DNA of 64,000 nt from Nitzschia sp. pyKryTriq1 (lineage: Eukaryota; Bacillariophyta; Bacillariophyceae; Bacillariales; Bacillariaceae): NCBI GenBank assembly GCA_956465555.1, contig OY101119.1, positions 3,024,629 to 3,088,628 on the forward strand, in the 5' to 3' direction. The translations under genes were made by a program, and so were the position numbers. Positions 11,454-22,547 of this stretch are shown in pieces. Position 1 is the first letter of the stretch. Each line of letters starts with the position of its first letter. Below the pieces are notes generated by a model, which was not told the origin of the DNA, made no database searches, and saw nothing but the letters and a program-made list of their open reading frames with translations.

Positions 11454-12262
11454 AGAGCAATCATGGACCGCAACTGCTGATTCTCCCACTCCTGCCCTTC
11501 TATCTTGTTGCTTGGATATTTATATTTTAAGAAATAACGAACGAACGAACGAACGAACGAACGAAAGAAAGAACGTATGTATGTATGCACTACTTGAAAA
11601 GATCTTTGTTTATTGATGGTTTGGGGCTACTACAGTACAGGTACCACCGACAAGAAACGCCAGGAGCATCATCATCATCATTATTTTTTCATGCGCTTGC
11701 TGCCTCATTTTTCTTCCCGGAATAAGAATAGCATGATGCATGCTGCTGCCGTTGTTATTGCGTCAAACAACAACCTCCAGCAAGAAGATAACAAAGATAA
11801 GCTAGGGAAAAACTAGACCACTGTACTAGCAGGTACCTCTGCCTGGTATTTGCTAGTAGTAGTAGTAGTAGTAGTAGAGTATGATTCAGCTCTACTACGG
11901 TGGAATAATGTTCCGTGAGGAGCGAATGCAAATGAGTCGCGAGGATCGATCATCCCTCATCGTGCAAAATCCCAGACCGACGACGGAAGCACGAGCGTGA
12001 CTTTCATTTTTTCGCTCGGAGTTGACCGACATTCCAGAGGGCTTATATCCAAATGACCGATGTCCCTCTCTACGCGTGGGCGTGTGAGGGATCGGATGGA
12101 GCACCTTTGGGCCTAATTTCCCGCCTCAAAAGAAGGACTTCTTGCACCGACCGCTGACCGCCGCGGCAGCAGGATCTATTGAAAGTTGAAAGAAATCAAA
12201 GACGGAATCATCCGAAGCTTCATCGATCATATAAGAAGTGCATAGCAGCACTACTACTGACC
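11454..12262. other. intergenic, tetranucleotide and CTAGTAG repeats
   Basis: Holds an AACG tetranucleotide run at about 11,537-11,575 followed by TATG repeats, and a TAG trinucleotide run near 11,853-11,880. No gene seen. Confidence 0.55.
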
Positions 12263-14950
12263 ATGATGAAGTTCCCTCTTCTTTCCTTGCTTTTACTCGT
12301 CGCCGTATGGAGCAGCCATCCTGGTGTGGTGCAAGCCGCTCCTTGCGAGACTTTCACCGACCAAGTAGCATGCGAAGCTGCTAGCGTCGGAACAGCAGCA
12401 GTTGAGCAGGCAGGCGGCGGCGAAGCTTTTACTTGCTTGTGGTGTGCGGATTCGGAGACTTGTGCCGAACTGTGTCTCGAGGACGCTGAGCCCATCCCCG
12501 TAGATGAGCAAGTCACCGTACCGGCGGTAGATGATGCTGATGGAGGACCGTGCCCACGTTTTAGGAGCGAGACCGAGTGCGCCAGCGGTGACCCTACTGT
12601 CGCCACTGATTGCGTTTGGTGCAGTGACATGGAAGCCTGTCGGACCAGTGAAGATGCCTGCCTCATGATGGGTGGTGGACCTCCAGTAGACGAAGGAGGA
12701 GGAGGGGGAAACCAAACTGACGAGATGGCATACGCCACAGGTCTAGTCGGGGACGACGACGACGACGACGACGATGATGGCAACGACGAACTCAAACGAG
12801 GAGGAAACAACACGGATGAGATGATGTATGACTCAGGTCCAGTCGGAGACGATGATGATGACGACGACGGCGATGTCGTCTGCCCTCCCTCGATGTCAGA
12901 GGAAAACTGTACGCTAAGTTGTACTTGGTGCCCGGACCAGGAAATTTGTCGACCGGCATCCAAGGGCTGCCCAGGAGGCGAAGTCGTTATGTACGACAGA
13001 ATCCAATGCAATCCGTTGCAAAACGAGACGGAATGTCTAGAGTCGGGGGAGTGCTTTTGGTGTGCGGCAAAGGAGGCTTGCAGGTCTGATTTTGGTTCTT
13101 GCCCAGGAAACGAGCAGATCAAGGTGAAACGAAACCTTTGCGCTCCATTGAAAAACGAGACGGAATGTGTGGACAGCGGAACATGCTTTTGGTGCGAGGA
13201 CAAGTCGCTCTGTCGAGCCTCTGAGGAAGAGTGCCCTGGAAAGGGTCGCGGAAACATTTGCAAGGACCTTTTGGTCGATACGGATTGTGACTCTGCCGAA
13301 GGATGCACTTGGTTGGAAGGGCCCGAGCGCTGCAGTTCCCAGCGTGGCAACCCCGATCGTGGCAACAACGAGACCATGCCGGCGAGAGGTGCTAATTTGT
13401 GCCCTCTTCTTGCCAATGAAGGCAATTGCACCGGACATGTCCAATGCCGTTGGTGCCCGGGCAATGAAGAGTGCCTAAAGGCGTCCGATGCCTGTGAAGA
13501 CGGAAGCCTTGGAACCAGAGGAAACCCATGCCTTTTTGCTGATTCAGAAGACCTTTGCGGTGGGATTGATGGGTGCTTGTGGTGTGTCAATGCCAATGCG
13601 ACAAACTGCAGAAAAGCTACCAACAATGCTTGCTCCGCAGGCGACGAAGAGGGCGGCGACGACGACGATGATGATGGTCCAGGCGGGCAGGGCAACGTTT
13701 GCAGATTGCAGGATGCCCAACCGGAATGTGACGAAATCGAAGATTGTCAGTGGTGTGAAGCCCAGAATAGATGCAAGAAGAACCAGACAGAGTGCGCGGA
13801 TCCTTCAGGAGATGTTGACATTGATCTTGGTGAGCAAGCAGGAGGAGCTTTCAAGATTCGTGACGATGGTTTGGGTCCTAGCGACCCCAACTCCGTATCC
13901 GTGGTTCTAAGCTACCTCTATGAGATCACCGAAGAAGGTGAAATCATTGAATCGAGTTTGGTAGACCTTGAAAATCAAGACTTTGAAGTGAAACAAACAA
14001 TCGGTACTTTCTTTGGAGGGATCGAAGCCAGAAGGATTCACTTGGAGGCTGCGATCGAAGGAGTCGGAACCATTGCACTGGATGCTTACATTATGCTGCA
14101 AAATGGTACCATTTCAGCACCTGGTGGTACGGAAACCTGGCAGGTGGAAGCCAATGATGTCAAGTTCAACGTCGAAATGAGTCAATGGACTTTTTGCAGC
14201 GAAGAAACACCTTGTGGTAGTTCCAATGGAACAAGTTCTTTCATCGATCTCGCGTTCGACATCCGAGGAAACTCCGAGTCTCCCGACCAAAGTGAAGAGA
14301 ACGCATTGCTTTTCAGTCTTGGAGGCAATGTACCACTTCTCTTGTCCAGCCAAGTGGAAGTCGATGGATTCGTCCAAGACATGCCCGAAGGATTTCCTCG
14401 TGCAGAAAGTACCGAGAGCCAAGGACTAATGTTCGTGTTCCGCGTCCCCAAGTTCCGTGAGTCGAGCACCTACGATCCCATTATCCCCTATCACTACTCG
14501 ATTCCCATTTTGACCGACGAGGTTACTACGGATGCTCCTGTGCCGGTGGCCACAAAAGCTCCAGCTCCATTGCCTACCGTGCCACCCACGGATGCCCCCG
14601 TCAAGGCTCCCGCCAAGAAGGATGAGGAGGACGATTCTCTGTCTGGCGGAGCCATCGCAGGAATTGTGATTGGTGCGTTGTTAGGCATGTGCTGTTGCTG
14701 CGCTCTGGTAGCCATGTATGCTCTTAAAAAGCGAGAGAAAGGTGGGGAAGATGATGATTCGGAATTGAAGGCCAACATCACGGTTGACGACGAAGAACTC
14801 TTTGCCGACGAAACAGGTGGTGCTGGCAACAAGGGTGGTGATGATGACGATGATGACGACGACGACGACGACGACGACGAGGATGAAGAAGACAGTGATG
14901 ACGAGGAAGACGAAGAGGAATCTGATAGCGATGACGATCGCATGACATAA
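12263..14950 (+). CDS. Cys-repeat type I membrane protein with acidic tail
   Basis: 895 residues. The start at 12263 puts a textbook signal peptide (MMKFPLLSLLLLVAVWSS...) at the N-terminus; the open frame extends upstream without ATG. Residues ~28-515 carry about nine Cys repeats of the form C-x(n)-C-x-W/F-C-x(6-9)-C, e.g. CTWCPDQEIC and CFWCAAKEAC, resembling a reduced PSI (plexin-semaphorin-integrin) module. Poly-Asp linkers lie between some repeats. Residues ~520-770 look like a beta-rich ectodomain with N-glycosylation sites. A Thr/Pro/Ala stalk precedes a transmembrane helix at ~795-822 (AGIVIGALLGMCCCCALVAM). The cytosolic tail ends in a long Asp/Glu run. It could be an adhesion or receptor-like cell-surface protein, possibly Ca-binding through the Asp tracts. 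This role is inference only. Confidence 0.85.
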   Translation: MMKFPLLSLLLLVAVWSSHPGVVQAAPCETFTDQVACEAASVGTAAVEQAGGGEAFTCLWCADSETCAELCLEDAEPIPVDEQVTVPAVDDADGGPCPRFRSETECASGDPTVATDCVWCSDMEACRTSEDACLMMGGGPPVDEGGGGGNQTDEMAYATGLVGDDDDDDDDDGNDELKRGGNNTDEMMYDSGPVGDDDDDDDGDVVCPPSMSEENCTLSCTWCPDQEICRPASKGCPGGEVVMYDRIQCNPLQNETECLESGECFWCAAKEACRSDFGSCPGNEQIKVKRNLCAPLKNETECVDSGTCFWCEDKSLCRASEEECPGKGRGNICKDLLVDTDCDSAEGCTWLEGPERCSSQRGNPDRGNNETMPARGANLCPLLANEGNCTGHVQCRWCPGNEECLKASDACEDGSLGTRGNPCLFADSEDLCGGIDGCLWCVNANATNCRKATNNACSAGDEEGGDDDDDDGPGGQGNVCRLQDAQPECDEIEDCQWCEAQNRCKKNQTECADPSGDVDIDLGEQAGGAFKIRDDGLGPSDPNSVSVVLSYLYEITEEGEIIESSLVDLENQDFEVKQTIGTFFGGIEARRIHLEAAIEGVGTIALDAYIMLQNGTISAPGGTETWQVEANDVKFNVEMSQWTFCSEETPCGSSNGTSSFIDLAFDIRGNSESPDQSEENALLFSLGGNVPLLLSSQVEVDGFVQDMPEGFPRAESTESQGLMFVFRVPKFRESSTYDPIIPYHYSIPILTDEVTTDAPVPVATKAPAPLPTVPPTDAPVKAPAKKDEEDDSLSGGAIAGIVIGALLGMCCCCALVAMYALKKREKGGEDDDSELKANITVDDEELFADETGGAGNKGGDDDDDDDDDDDDDEDEEDSDDEEDEEESDSDDDRMT

Positions 14951-15808
14951 GTAGCGCAGATCATGACGATGGTCCAGCCGCATTTTTATACGCTCACGAC
15001 AAGAAGATTGCAGAAGACAGTGACTAAACTAAAATATATACTACAGTACTACATAGTAAGATGTGTTAAATACACTGGTACCTGTACTACATCTTGTACT
15101 TAAAAGAATCTGGTGAAGCAGAGCGAAAAAATGCAGTCTAATGCTTATAATAGCTACTACAGTTCCCTCAAGAAGACATTTCTTAGTTCTTCACCGACCA
15201 GCACCTACCGGTACGCATACTCTGGAAACGCTGCGGGGTCAAGCCGAACCGATTGAAGACAAGCTTGCGAGATTGAATGGGGAGTACCCTCTGCTACAGT
15301 AGAGGTAGAGGATGTCTGCTTTGGAGCCCATGTGATCTGAACCGTAAATCAGTCTGGCCGGCGCTGGCGTGCGTTCATGGCGCATCTGAATACAGTACCG
15401 GTATCTCGGCGGTACACGTACTCTTGTGCCGGTACCAGGTATGTACGATAGTACGACCTGCTGTACTGGTACCGGTACGCACGTACCGCACGCAGACTAC
15501 CGTACCACATACCCCCAGTACCGGTACGCACGATAGTGCAGTATGAGTACCGGTACGTACCGGTACATATGTACGGCACTCGGTGGATGGCGACGATGAC
15601 GTTGGCGCGCGCGCGAGAAAGACCTGCGAAAAAAGCACAAGAAGCAAGAACGAGAAAGAGCTCGAGAGAGAGAATGATCAAAACTGCTTTTCCTATCTGT
15701 CAAAGCGGAAAACGCGGAACCTAATACTTGAAGCTATGCACTGTTGCGTCTTGTCCAGTTCCATTGTAAACTTGTATACTCCTATCGATAGCCTTGAGCG
15801 ATCTTCTC
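14951..15808. repeat. intergenic with dense GTACCGGTAC cluster
   Basis: From about 15,392 to 15,575 the sequence is largely GTACCGGTAC, GGTAC and GTACG words in both orientations, giving many overlapping dyads. No gene is supported. Confidence 0.6.
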
Positions 15809-18800
15809 ATGAGGATGACGACGATAAAGAAGAATCATCGATCTGTGCCATCTGAAGAACGACATTTTTTGGAAGGTCGGATCATCAAGAAGGATGCTGG
15901 TGAAGTTGATCTCCTCCTCTCGGTAAAAAGCGAATTCCTATATTCGCGTAAGCACAGAAGCTTCAAGAGAAGAGGCCCATCCTTGATGATGAAGAATCCT
16001 CGGCGTGGCTACTGGATTTATTTTTGTTCTATGTCTGTTCTGATTGTGTTATTCGCTACAAAAGTCCAAGCCCAGCAGTTTGGGGGCACCAGCGTCAACA
16101 ACAACAACGACAACCATGACGAAGAATCCAACTCCAACTACTATGCTTCCATTTTAGCCCAGTCATCATCGGCATCAAAGCGCAACGAATCGTTATCCTT
16201 TGATCGCGGTGGAACTCGTCCCAGATGTTGGAACGCTACCGGACTACAAACATTATTTAAAAACACCACTAGAATCGAGCAGGAGGAGCATCACGTGATT
16301 TATCAAGCTGCCGAAATGGCATTCAAAGAGGAGTGTAGTGCTACACCAGGCGACATGACGCAATTGCTGGTACAGGTGCTCGAGGAAACAACGGTGATGG
16401 AAGATGATGGTGAACACACGCCTTTGACACAAAGATCATGGAGTAGCAGAAATAACAAGTCTCCGAAACAGCGACTGACTGCGGCCGGATGGGAAATGTC
16501 TCCGGAACATGAATTCAAAATTTTCGTTTCGGGGACGTGGGAGAAAAGGTCTCTAAGTCATAATAATAATAATAATACGCTCGAAGACAACGGATCCATA
16601 AAGGCGGCAATAGTGGTGCAACTGTGTCCTGTTGGAATGAATTCTCAATGCCCTCCTCTCATACCATTGCTATTACCGGCACCAGCAGACGACGAGAATA
16701 TGGCAACATCCTCCCCATTAGCGCGACAAAGACGACGACAACAGAGAACAAGAAGACGAAGAAGCTTACAACCAGGAAGCGCGTCATTTGATGGAGATGC
16801 GCTGCTTGGGACCTTGGTCGACTTTGAGTTCATATCGTTGGAACCGGAAGAGGGGGGAGCATTTGCTGGAGAATTGTCCCTGTCGGGAGCTCCAGCTGGG
16901 ACATATTCCCTGCTAGGTTCCGTGGTTGTCTTTGGTCCAAATCTGCAATTTGATGGAGCGTCGATAATACCCTTGGCCTCCAACAAGGAACAGCTCATCA
17001 CCGTTTTAGAAGAAGATGGCAACGAGGATGACGCGGACGAAGATCTATACCCCTACTCTGTAGATGATGCGGCCGTCAACTTTGTCATCGCACTCAGTGT
17101 TGTCGGAGGATCAGTTGTCCTCTACTTGTTTATTCAATTCTACCGACAACGCAAGTCTCAAGTCTTTGAATTGACCCAAGGGAAATTCATTCTGGCCATG
17201 CTTCTATGTGGACTCATCGCCACTTGCTCTATCGTCTTGGTGCAACACAAAAACGATCTCTATTGCGAACTGTATCAACCCCTCATCACACTGCCCATGC
17301 ACATCATGTTTGCCATCCTGGTCGGTCGTATGTGGCGAATCCGTGCCATCATTAGCCCACTCTTGCTCTTGACTTTGGACAAGAAGGAACACTGGACGAC
17401 CAAATGGGTCAACCTAGTGGAACGGATCACCCGTCTGGAAGGACTGGGAGAACGTGTCAAGTCTCGAGACAAAAAGATCCGACGCAAGATTTCGGACGGT
17501 CAGCTCGTGCGGGTCATTGCACTGATGTGCGTACCCCAAGTCATTGTCCAGATTCTACTATTGACGATTGGAGATCAAGAATTTATTATCAAATATGACG
17601 AAACGATCGACAGCTCGGACGGCGAAAAATCCGTCACTGCATACGAGACTTGCAAGAACACGTACTTCAGCAACGCGCTCGGGATTCTTTCCTTCACATT
17701 CCTCGTGCTTCTTTTCGTGACGCTGCTCATCTTGGCGGGCACTTCCCGCAACATGCCATCCTTGTTCAGTGAAACCAAGAGTATGTTCAGTGTCGCCATT
17801 ACTACCCTACGGATGACCTTTCTCAGTCTCATGTTGGTACTGGCAACACTTTCTTATCCCAATGCGAGTACGGTTCAGTATCTTGTCTTTGCCCTTTTGG
17901 TAGGTGTGACAATTGTTCATACTTGCATCCGAATTACATGGCCCAAACTCGCCATGGCCCAATCGGGAAGTAAGATTGTGGTCAGCAAGCTCATCGCGGC
18001 ACACAACGAAGAATGTCGAAAATCCAAAAGTATCATGCATCAAAACAACTCCGGAGAGAGTAGTTCGTACTCCACGTCTTATGGCCTCTACGGAGGTTCC
18101 ATGTTGACTGGGATCAGTTTGCCCTCGACAATGACGACGGCAAGTGCCCAAACAGCTAGCACGGCTTCAAGGTGGCAAAGCAACAATAGCTCGCCTTCAG
18201 ATTCCAAGGCAAAAACCAAGCTTGTGATGCTACAAGAAGAGGACGGGGAAGAATCGTCTGGGAGCATGCGAGCTCTTAAAGAAGGACGAAGCCGAAAGGA
18301 AGAACCAACTATTGCAGAGAGTAGCCAAACCCCTGAGGGTGAAACAAGCGACGACGACCACGATGCTCAGTCCTCGGATAGCAGCGTAGTTTTGGTGGAA
18401 ACTCAATTGAAAGAATCTATCAGTGGGTTTTCCCTTTTTTCCAACGGGACGATTAACCGGACTCGACATTCGCCGATACAAAGACAAAGTGTTGCTACTG
18501 GTGGGACGAACGACAACAACACGTCCTTTGCGAGTTTCGGGTGGAACACTTCCGATATCAGTCTGAATTCCCGCTTCATGGACATGACGCCCGAGCCGAC
18601 GGGTGATGATGCTGGTGACACTCGGCCCCAGAACGCACGTGGCCTTTCCCTTCGAGGCCCTTTCCAGGATCCAATAGCAACACAGCAAAGCCCGTCGCCG
18701 GATAATAATCTTGACATCGAAGACCGCAAGCCCTCAGGACAAGCTGCAACTCCTGCATCCACCGAATTTCGCAACGGTGGTATGGTCAAGCAATTTAGTT

Positions 18801-19654
18801 TGCGGTTTCTTCGCGGGCCAGGCAATGGTGGAAAGAGCAGCAACAGAGGGCAGCCAACAACGCACTCAACGATCCCACTTTCGATTGAATGCAATCCAAA
18901 GCATGCATCCGGGAAGATCCGAGTGACAGAGGACGACGCCCCACCGAGACGATTGCTTCTTCGGATGATTGATGTGCACAGAAGGCTAGGGAAAGTAAAC
19001 AAGATGATTTTGGCTGGTCTCTGTGTTGATGTGCAGAGCTGGGAGGAGATCCGCGAGGCGTGTAGTGCACTTGGTGATGTTTTCGCGAACGAGGTCGAAT
19101 TCGAATGGAGAACACAACCTCAGGAAGAGGAGAACCTGCTCCAAGAGTTCAACGATAGTGGCGAAGTGAAATTGGAAGAAACTTTGACACCAGATTCGAT
19201 ATTTAGTCCTCAGATGGGTGGTCGAGGGATGAACAAGAAACAACTTTCCTGGAAACCCGGTCTTATTGCGGCTTCTTCGGAAAGCCACCTTGAAGACGGC
19301 ACTACTACAGCACTTCCTTCTATTCTTCGACATAGCGCTACGGGGGACATTGCCGAAGAAGAGGAAGGTTCAGACCTCTCATCAACCATTGACGACGAGC
19401 ATGGCAACGTTGAACAAACAAATGGCTCGCCAGCAGGCCCAACGCCGACCAATTCCGAAGTCGTCGAGACTAAAGAAGATATTAACGAACGTGAGAGAAA
19501 AGTTTCTGAACCTCCTGAACTTTCGAGAAGTTCGAGCCTGACTCCCCCGGAGCGAAATGTCTCAGAACGGAATATTCGAACTGAAGCGGGCGAGACATCA
19601 GAGGGCATCCTTACTGAACTGCCTCCAGGGAAGGAAATCAAGCGGATGATATAG
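15809..19654 (+). CDS. class C (GABA-B/mGluR-like) G-protein-coupled receptor
   Basis: 1281 residues from the ATG at 15809; another ATG lies two codons later. A hydrophobic signal or anchor is at ~66-84, followed by a ~330-residue N-glycosylated extracellular part with no obvious Venus-flytrap module. Seven hydrophobic segments follow at roughly 420-444, 458-478, 487-514, 566-590, 623-645, 655-680 and 690-712. The loop before TM6 reads MPSLFSETKSMFSVAI, matching the class C F-N-E-x-K motif. A long Ser/Thr-rich cytosolic tail of ~570 residues ends in low complexity and includes an amphipathic segment RMIDVHRRLGKVNKMILAGL. Class C receptors signal through heterotrimeric G proteins; the ligand is unknown. 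Family assignment is good, and the short ectodomain is unusual. Confidence 0.85.
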   Translation: MRMTTIKKNHRSVPSEERHFLEGRIIKKDAGEVDLLLSVKSEFLYSRKHRSFKRRGPSLMMKNPRRGYWIYFCSMSVLIVLFATKVQAQQFGGTSVNNNNDNHDEESNSNYYASILAQSSSASKRNESLSFDRGGTRPRCWNATGLQTLFKNTTRIEQEEHHVIYQAAEMAFKEECSATPGDMTQLLVQVLEETTVMEDDGEHTPLTQRSWSSRNNKSPKQRLTAAGWEMSPEHEFKIFVSGTWEKRSLSHNNNNNTLEDNGSIKAAIVVQLCPVGMNSQCPPLIPLLLPAPADDENMATSSPLARQRRRQQRTRRRRSLQPGSASFDGDALLGTLVDFEFISLEPEEGGAFAGELSLSGAPAGTYSLLGSVVVFGPNLQFDGASIIPLASNKEQLITVLEEDGNEDDADEDLYPYSVDDAAVNFVIALSVVGGSVVLYLFIQFYRQRKSQVFELTQGKFILAMLLCGLIATCSIVLVQHKNDLYCELYQPLITLPMHIMFAILVGRMWRIRAIISPLLLLTLDKKEHWTTKWVNLVERITRLEGLGERVKSRDKKIRRKISDGQLVRVIALMCVPQVIVQILLLTIGDQEFIIKYDETIDSSDGEKSVTAYETCKNTYFSNALGILSFTFLVLLFVTLLILAGTSRNMPSLFSETKSMFSVAITTLRMTFLSLMLVLATLSYPNASTVQYLVFALLVGVTIVHTCIRITWPKLAMAQSGSKIVVSKLIAAHNEECRKSKSIMHQNNSGESSSYSTSYGLYGGSMLTGISLPSTMTTASAQTASTASRWQSNNSSPSDSKAKTKLVMLQEEDGEESSGSMRALKEGRSRKEEPTIAESSQTPEGETSDDDHDAQSSDSSVVLVETQLKESISGFSLFSNGTINRTRHSPIQRQSVATGGTNDNNTSFASFGWNTSDISLNSRFMDMTPEPTGDDAGDTRPQNARGLSLRGPFQDPIATQQSPSPDNNLDIEDRKPSGQAATPASTEFRNGGMVKQFSLRFLRGPGNGGKSSNRGQPTTHSTIPLSIECNPKHASGKIRVTEDDAPPRRLLLRMIDVHRRLGKVNKMILAGLCVDVQSWEEIREACSALGDVFANEVEFEWRTQPQEEENLLQEFNDSGEVKLEETLTPDSIFSPQMGGRGMNKKQLSWKPGLIAASSESHLEDGTTTALPSILRHSATGDIAEEEEGSDLSSTIDDEHGNVEQTNGSPAGPTPTNSEVVETKEDINERERKVSEPPELSRSSSLTPPERNVSERNIRTEAGETSEGILTELPPGKEIKRMI

Positions 19655-20336
19655 CTTGCGAGGAAACTACTTACTTGGCTTGACGTGCTCGCTGGTACAC
19701 ACCAGGGTAGAGGGCAGACGCTACTCTACTCTACCAGAGAGTAGAGTACGTAGAGAGAGTAAAGATATGGTACAGTACCACGTCTTATCTATCTTTTGGC
19801 TCCCAGCGCTCTCCCCTTGCCCTCGCTCTTCGATCGAGTCAGTCATTCCACGGACTCGACTGGTTCGACTAGAATATTTCCACTCCGGCTCCTGCGCGGA
19901 GGAGTCTGTGTCCCCCTCTGGTATCTCTCTACTTGTAGAAGAAAGCCTAATCTCTACTCTACTAGCTAGTCTCTAGCTAGCTAGCTAGCTAGCTAGCTAC
20001 TCTAGTAGAGTAGTAGTAGTAGAGTAGAGAGAGAGCGCTCGACTAGAGAGAGTGCGTCAGCTACCGGTACACCTATCATGCTCGACGACGACTCGTAGTC
20101 GAATGCGCGGCGCCCGCCCAGTCTTTGTAGTAGATTCAACGTAGAGTGAGTGTTGATGAGGATAAAGATTAAAAGTCTTGCTATGTAGTGATATTCTTTT
20201 GCTGTCTGTGTACGAGTAGAAGATACTAGCTCCTGGTAGAAATAGTAGAAATAATCAGACACGAGCACGGCGGCAGGGCTCGTACTAGAAATTGTACAGC
20301 AGTACTCTATTAGTAAGAGCCCTTATTATTTTCTAA
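19655..20336. repeat. intergenic CTAG/TAGAG simple sequence
   Basis: Runs of AGCT/CTAG at 19,965-20,000 and TAGTAGAG at 20,000-20,040, with CTACTCTACC words from 19,720. No gene seen. It lies between the converging 3' ends of the GPCR and an SGNH-like gene. Confidence 0.6.
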
Positions 20337-22441
20337 TCAAAAGAGAGCAAGATACTGCAGCGATACTAATTTTGAAGGTCCGCCATCACCGTCAGTGCCG
20401 TTGCAGCGCCGGTTGCAAAAGCCGATTCTTGACAACAAGGTTTCTTTTGTAAAGACAAGCCAGGGACCTCCAAGTCCCTGCCAACATGAAATACCTGTAT
20501 TATTCGTAACAAGGAGAAACTCGGGGGGAGAGCTGCTGTTGTTTTTGACAGATTCAATCATTTTACCCTTCGAATCCAACAATTCAAATAAAAGGTCCTT
20601 TGACAGGTCGACCGTTGGGTGTTCCTCTGACAGCTTGTCCTCCGGGTCCTGATTGACCACGGCTTCGGGAAAAAGCATCTGAAACGCCGACACCAATTTT
20701 CCTCCATGGTATCCCATGGTACTGTCGTTCTTTGTCGTTGTATCTGATTTCGACATCAGATCGAACTCAAGTCGCTCGCCTGTGGAACAGCACGGCAAGA
20801 CAATAGACAGTTGCCTGTCCTCTCGGGATTCGGCAGCTTCACCGTACATTACTGTCGAAATTTTGGAAGCGTTGGTCGCATTGTTGTTGTTGTTGTTGTA
20901 TCTTGAAACAATTTCAGGTGGCGAAAGCATCCTGTCATTGTCGTTCTCTTCGTTTCGAGGAACAACAGAAGTCCAAGATGCAAATGGAAACTTTTTCTCC
21001 GAGGAAAAGGTGAGGAGTCGTTCATTCGTCGGCGAATCTTGAGTGCACCACGTCCAGTTCGTTTCTGGTCGTCGCGACGGGGAAGTCGTCGCACTGGTAA
21101 TACCGGAAGAAACAGTGATTGGGATCCTTTGATCATCCATGACCAGATCCCACAGCAAATACGCTAGCAACAAATGTCCCATCTTGTTAGGATGATGATG
21201 ATCCGCCAAGAAAAATTTCATCAGTTGCCAGTCCTCCCAACGAAGATTGCTGAGATAGGATGCTAGGTTGACGCTTCCAACAACAAAGTCGTATCTGGCG
21301 GCAATTCGTTCATGGCACTGAAAGGACCTTCCTATTATTCGTCCTTCCTCTTTGTCCACCGGGAACATTTGATCCCACAAGTACGCCAAAATGACCAAGG
21401 GTGGCGGCGACGAATGCCTGGCCACTTGATCCAGCCACATAATGAGCGCGCTGTTGATATCCTCACAGTTCCGTACTACCGCATCGTTGATTGCAAATTC
21501 CCAAATAAGAATGTCAGCATCGGCCGGAATCAATGAATGCATGAGAAACCCCGCGTGTGCGGATCCTGCGGAACCGTGGCCCCTGTTGATGACTGATATA
21601 TCTGGAGTGGTGGTAGTACTAGTACTAGCACTAGTACTAGTAGTACGCTGACTTTCTTGTTGTTGATCAATGGTTTCCTCGTCGGTCGTCCTCGTGGCTT
21701 GTAGTATCATGGCAACGAATATCTCATCAAAACGATCGAATTGGAATATATTCCCCGCTCCAGCAGTGGACGACCCCCCGTTGGACACCAACAATATCTT
21801 CTTCTTCGAAGAAGAAGAAGAATTGCTTCTTTCTTGTTGTTGGTGTTGTTGTTGTTGTTCTTGTTCTTCTTGCTTTTTGTTTGACCCCCGAAGCAGCAGC
21901 AGCGCTCGCAATTGATTCCAAGCGTCCAAGTTGTACAATTCCACATCCGCCGCCGCCGCCGCCCCCTCCTGCGGCTTGGGTGCCAAGAAATCCATCACTT
22001 TTCTCATTATAACGGTCGTATTCCATTTATTTGGATTGTTTGGATTCTTGGTCCGCAACCAATTTCGGAGTTGAGTCGAGCTCCATCTTGTTGTTGCTGT
22101 GGTTGTGGTTCTGTTGTTGTTGCTGCTGCTGATGCTGCTGCTGTTGCCAATCCTATTATCGCTGATGCGATGATCCATTCCAATACTATTCAAATTATGA
22201 TTATGATCATTATGATCATTATCATGATCATGATAATCATCGATGAGTTTAGCATCATCTTCTTTGCTGATGATGGCCTCCTCTCGAACTCGAAAGAAAG
22301 TCCCCCAGCCAACATTCCAAAATAGAAGAACGACGACGACAGCAGCTCCCACGAGAATAGTGCGAAGGATACTAAAGAAGGAACATCGTCCTCGTCCTCC
22401 CCGTCCTCGGGGTCGTCTGCTGTTGTTGTTGTTGTTGTTGT

Positions 22442-22476
<35 letters not shown>

Positions 22477-22547
22477 TTGTTGTTGTTGCTGCTGCGGTGC
22501 TTTGTTCTTTCTTTCTCGTATCGCTGTTTTAACATCATCATCATCAT
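20337..22547 (-). CDS. SGNH/GDSL-hydrolase-like type II membrane protein (paralogue 1)
   Basis: 736 residues. An Asn/Ser-rich cytosolic head is coded by a CAA/CAG-like repeat at 22,420-22,500. A single transmembrane helix spans ~60-84 and the rest is predicted luminal or extracellular. The catalytic-looking blocks are NGGSSTAG at ~256-263 (nucleophile Ser region, block I), IWEFAIND at ~348-355 (block III, G/F-x-N-D) and D449-x-x-H452 in LADHHHPNKMGH (block V). These are the SGNH superfamily signatures of esterases, lipases and carbohydrate acetylesterases. A C-terminal ~200-residue part ends in SLQYLALF. The substrate is unknown. Two closely similar genes lie at 50,129 and 53,957. The low-complexity inserts differ between copies, while the blocks and the C-terminus are conserved. 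Confidence 0.8.

Noticed and set aside
12220-13695. Long minus-strand open frame (491 codons) opposite the Cys-repeat protein
   Set aside because: The sense strand has a signal peptide, Cys repeats and a transmembrane helix. The antisense product is Ser/Pro-rich low complexity caused by codon bias of the real gene.
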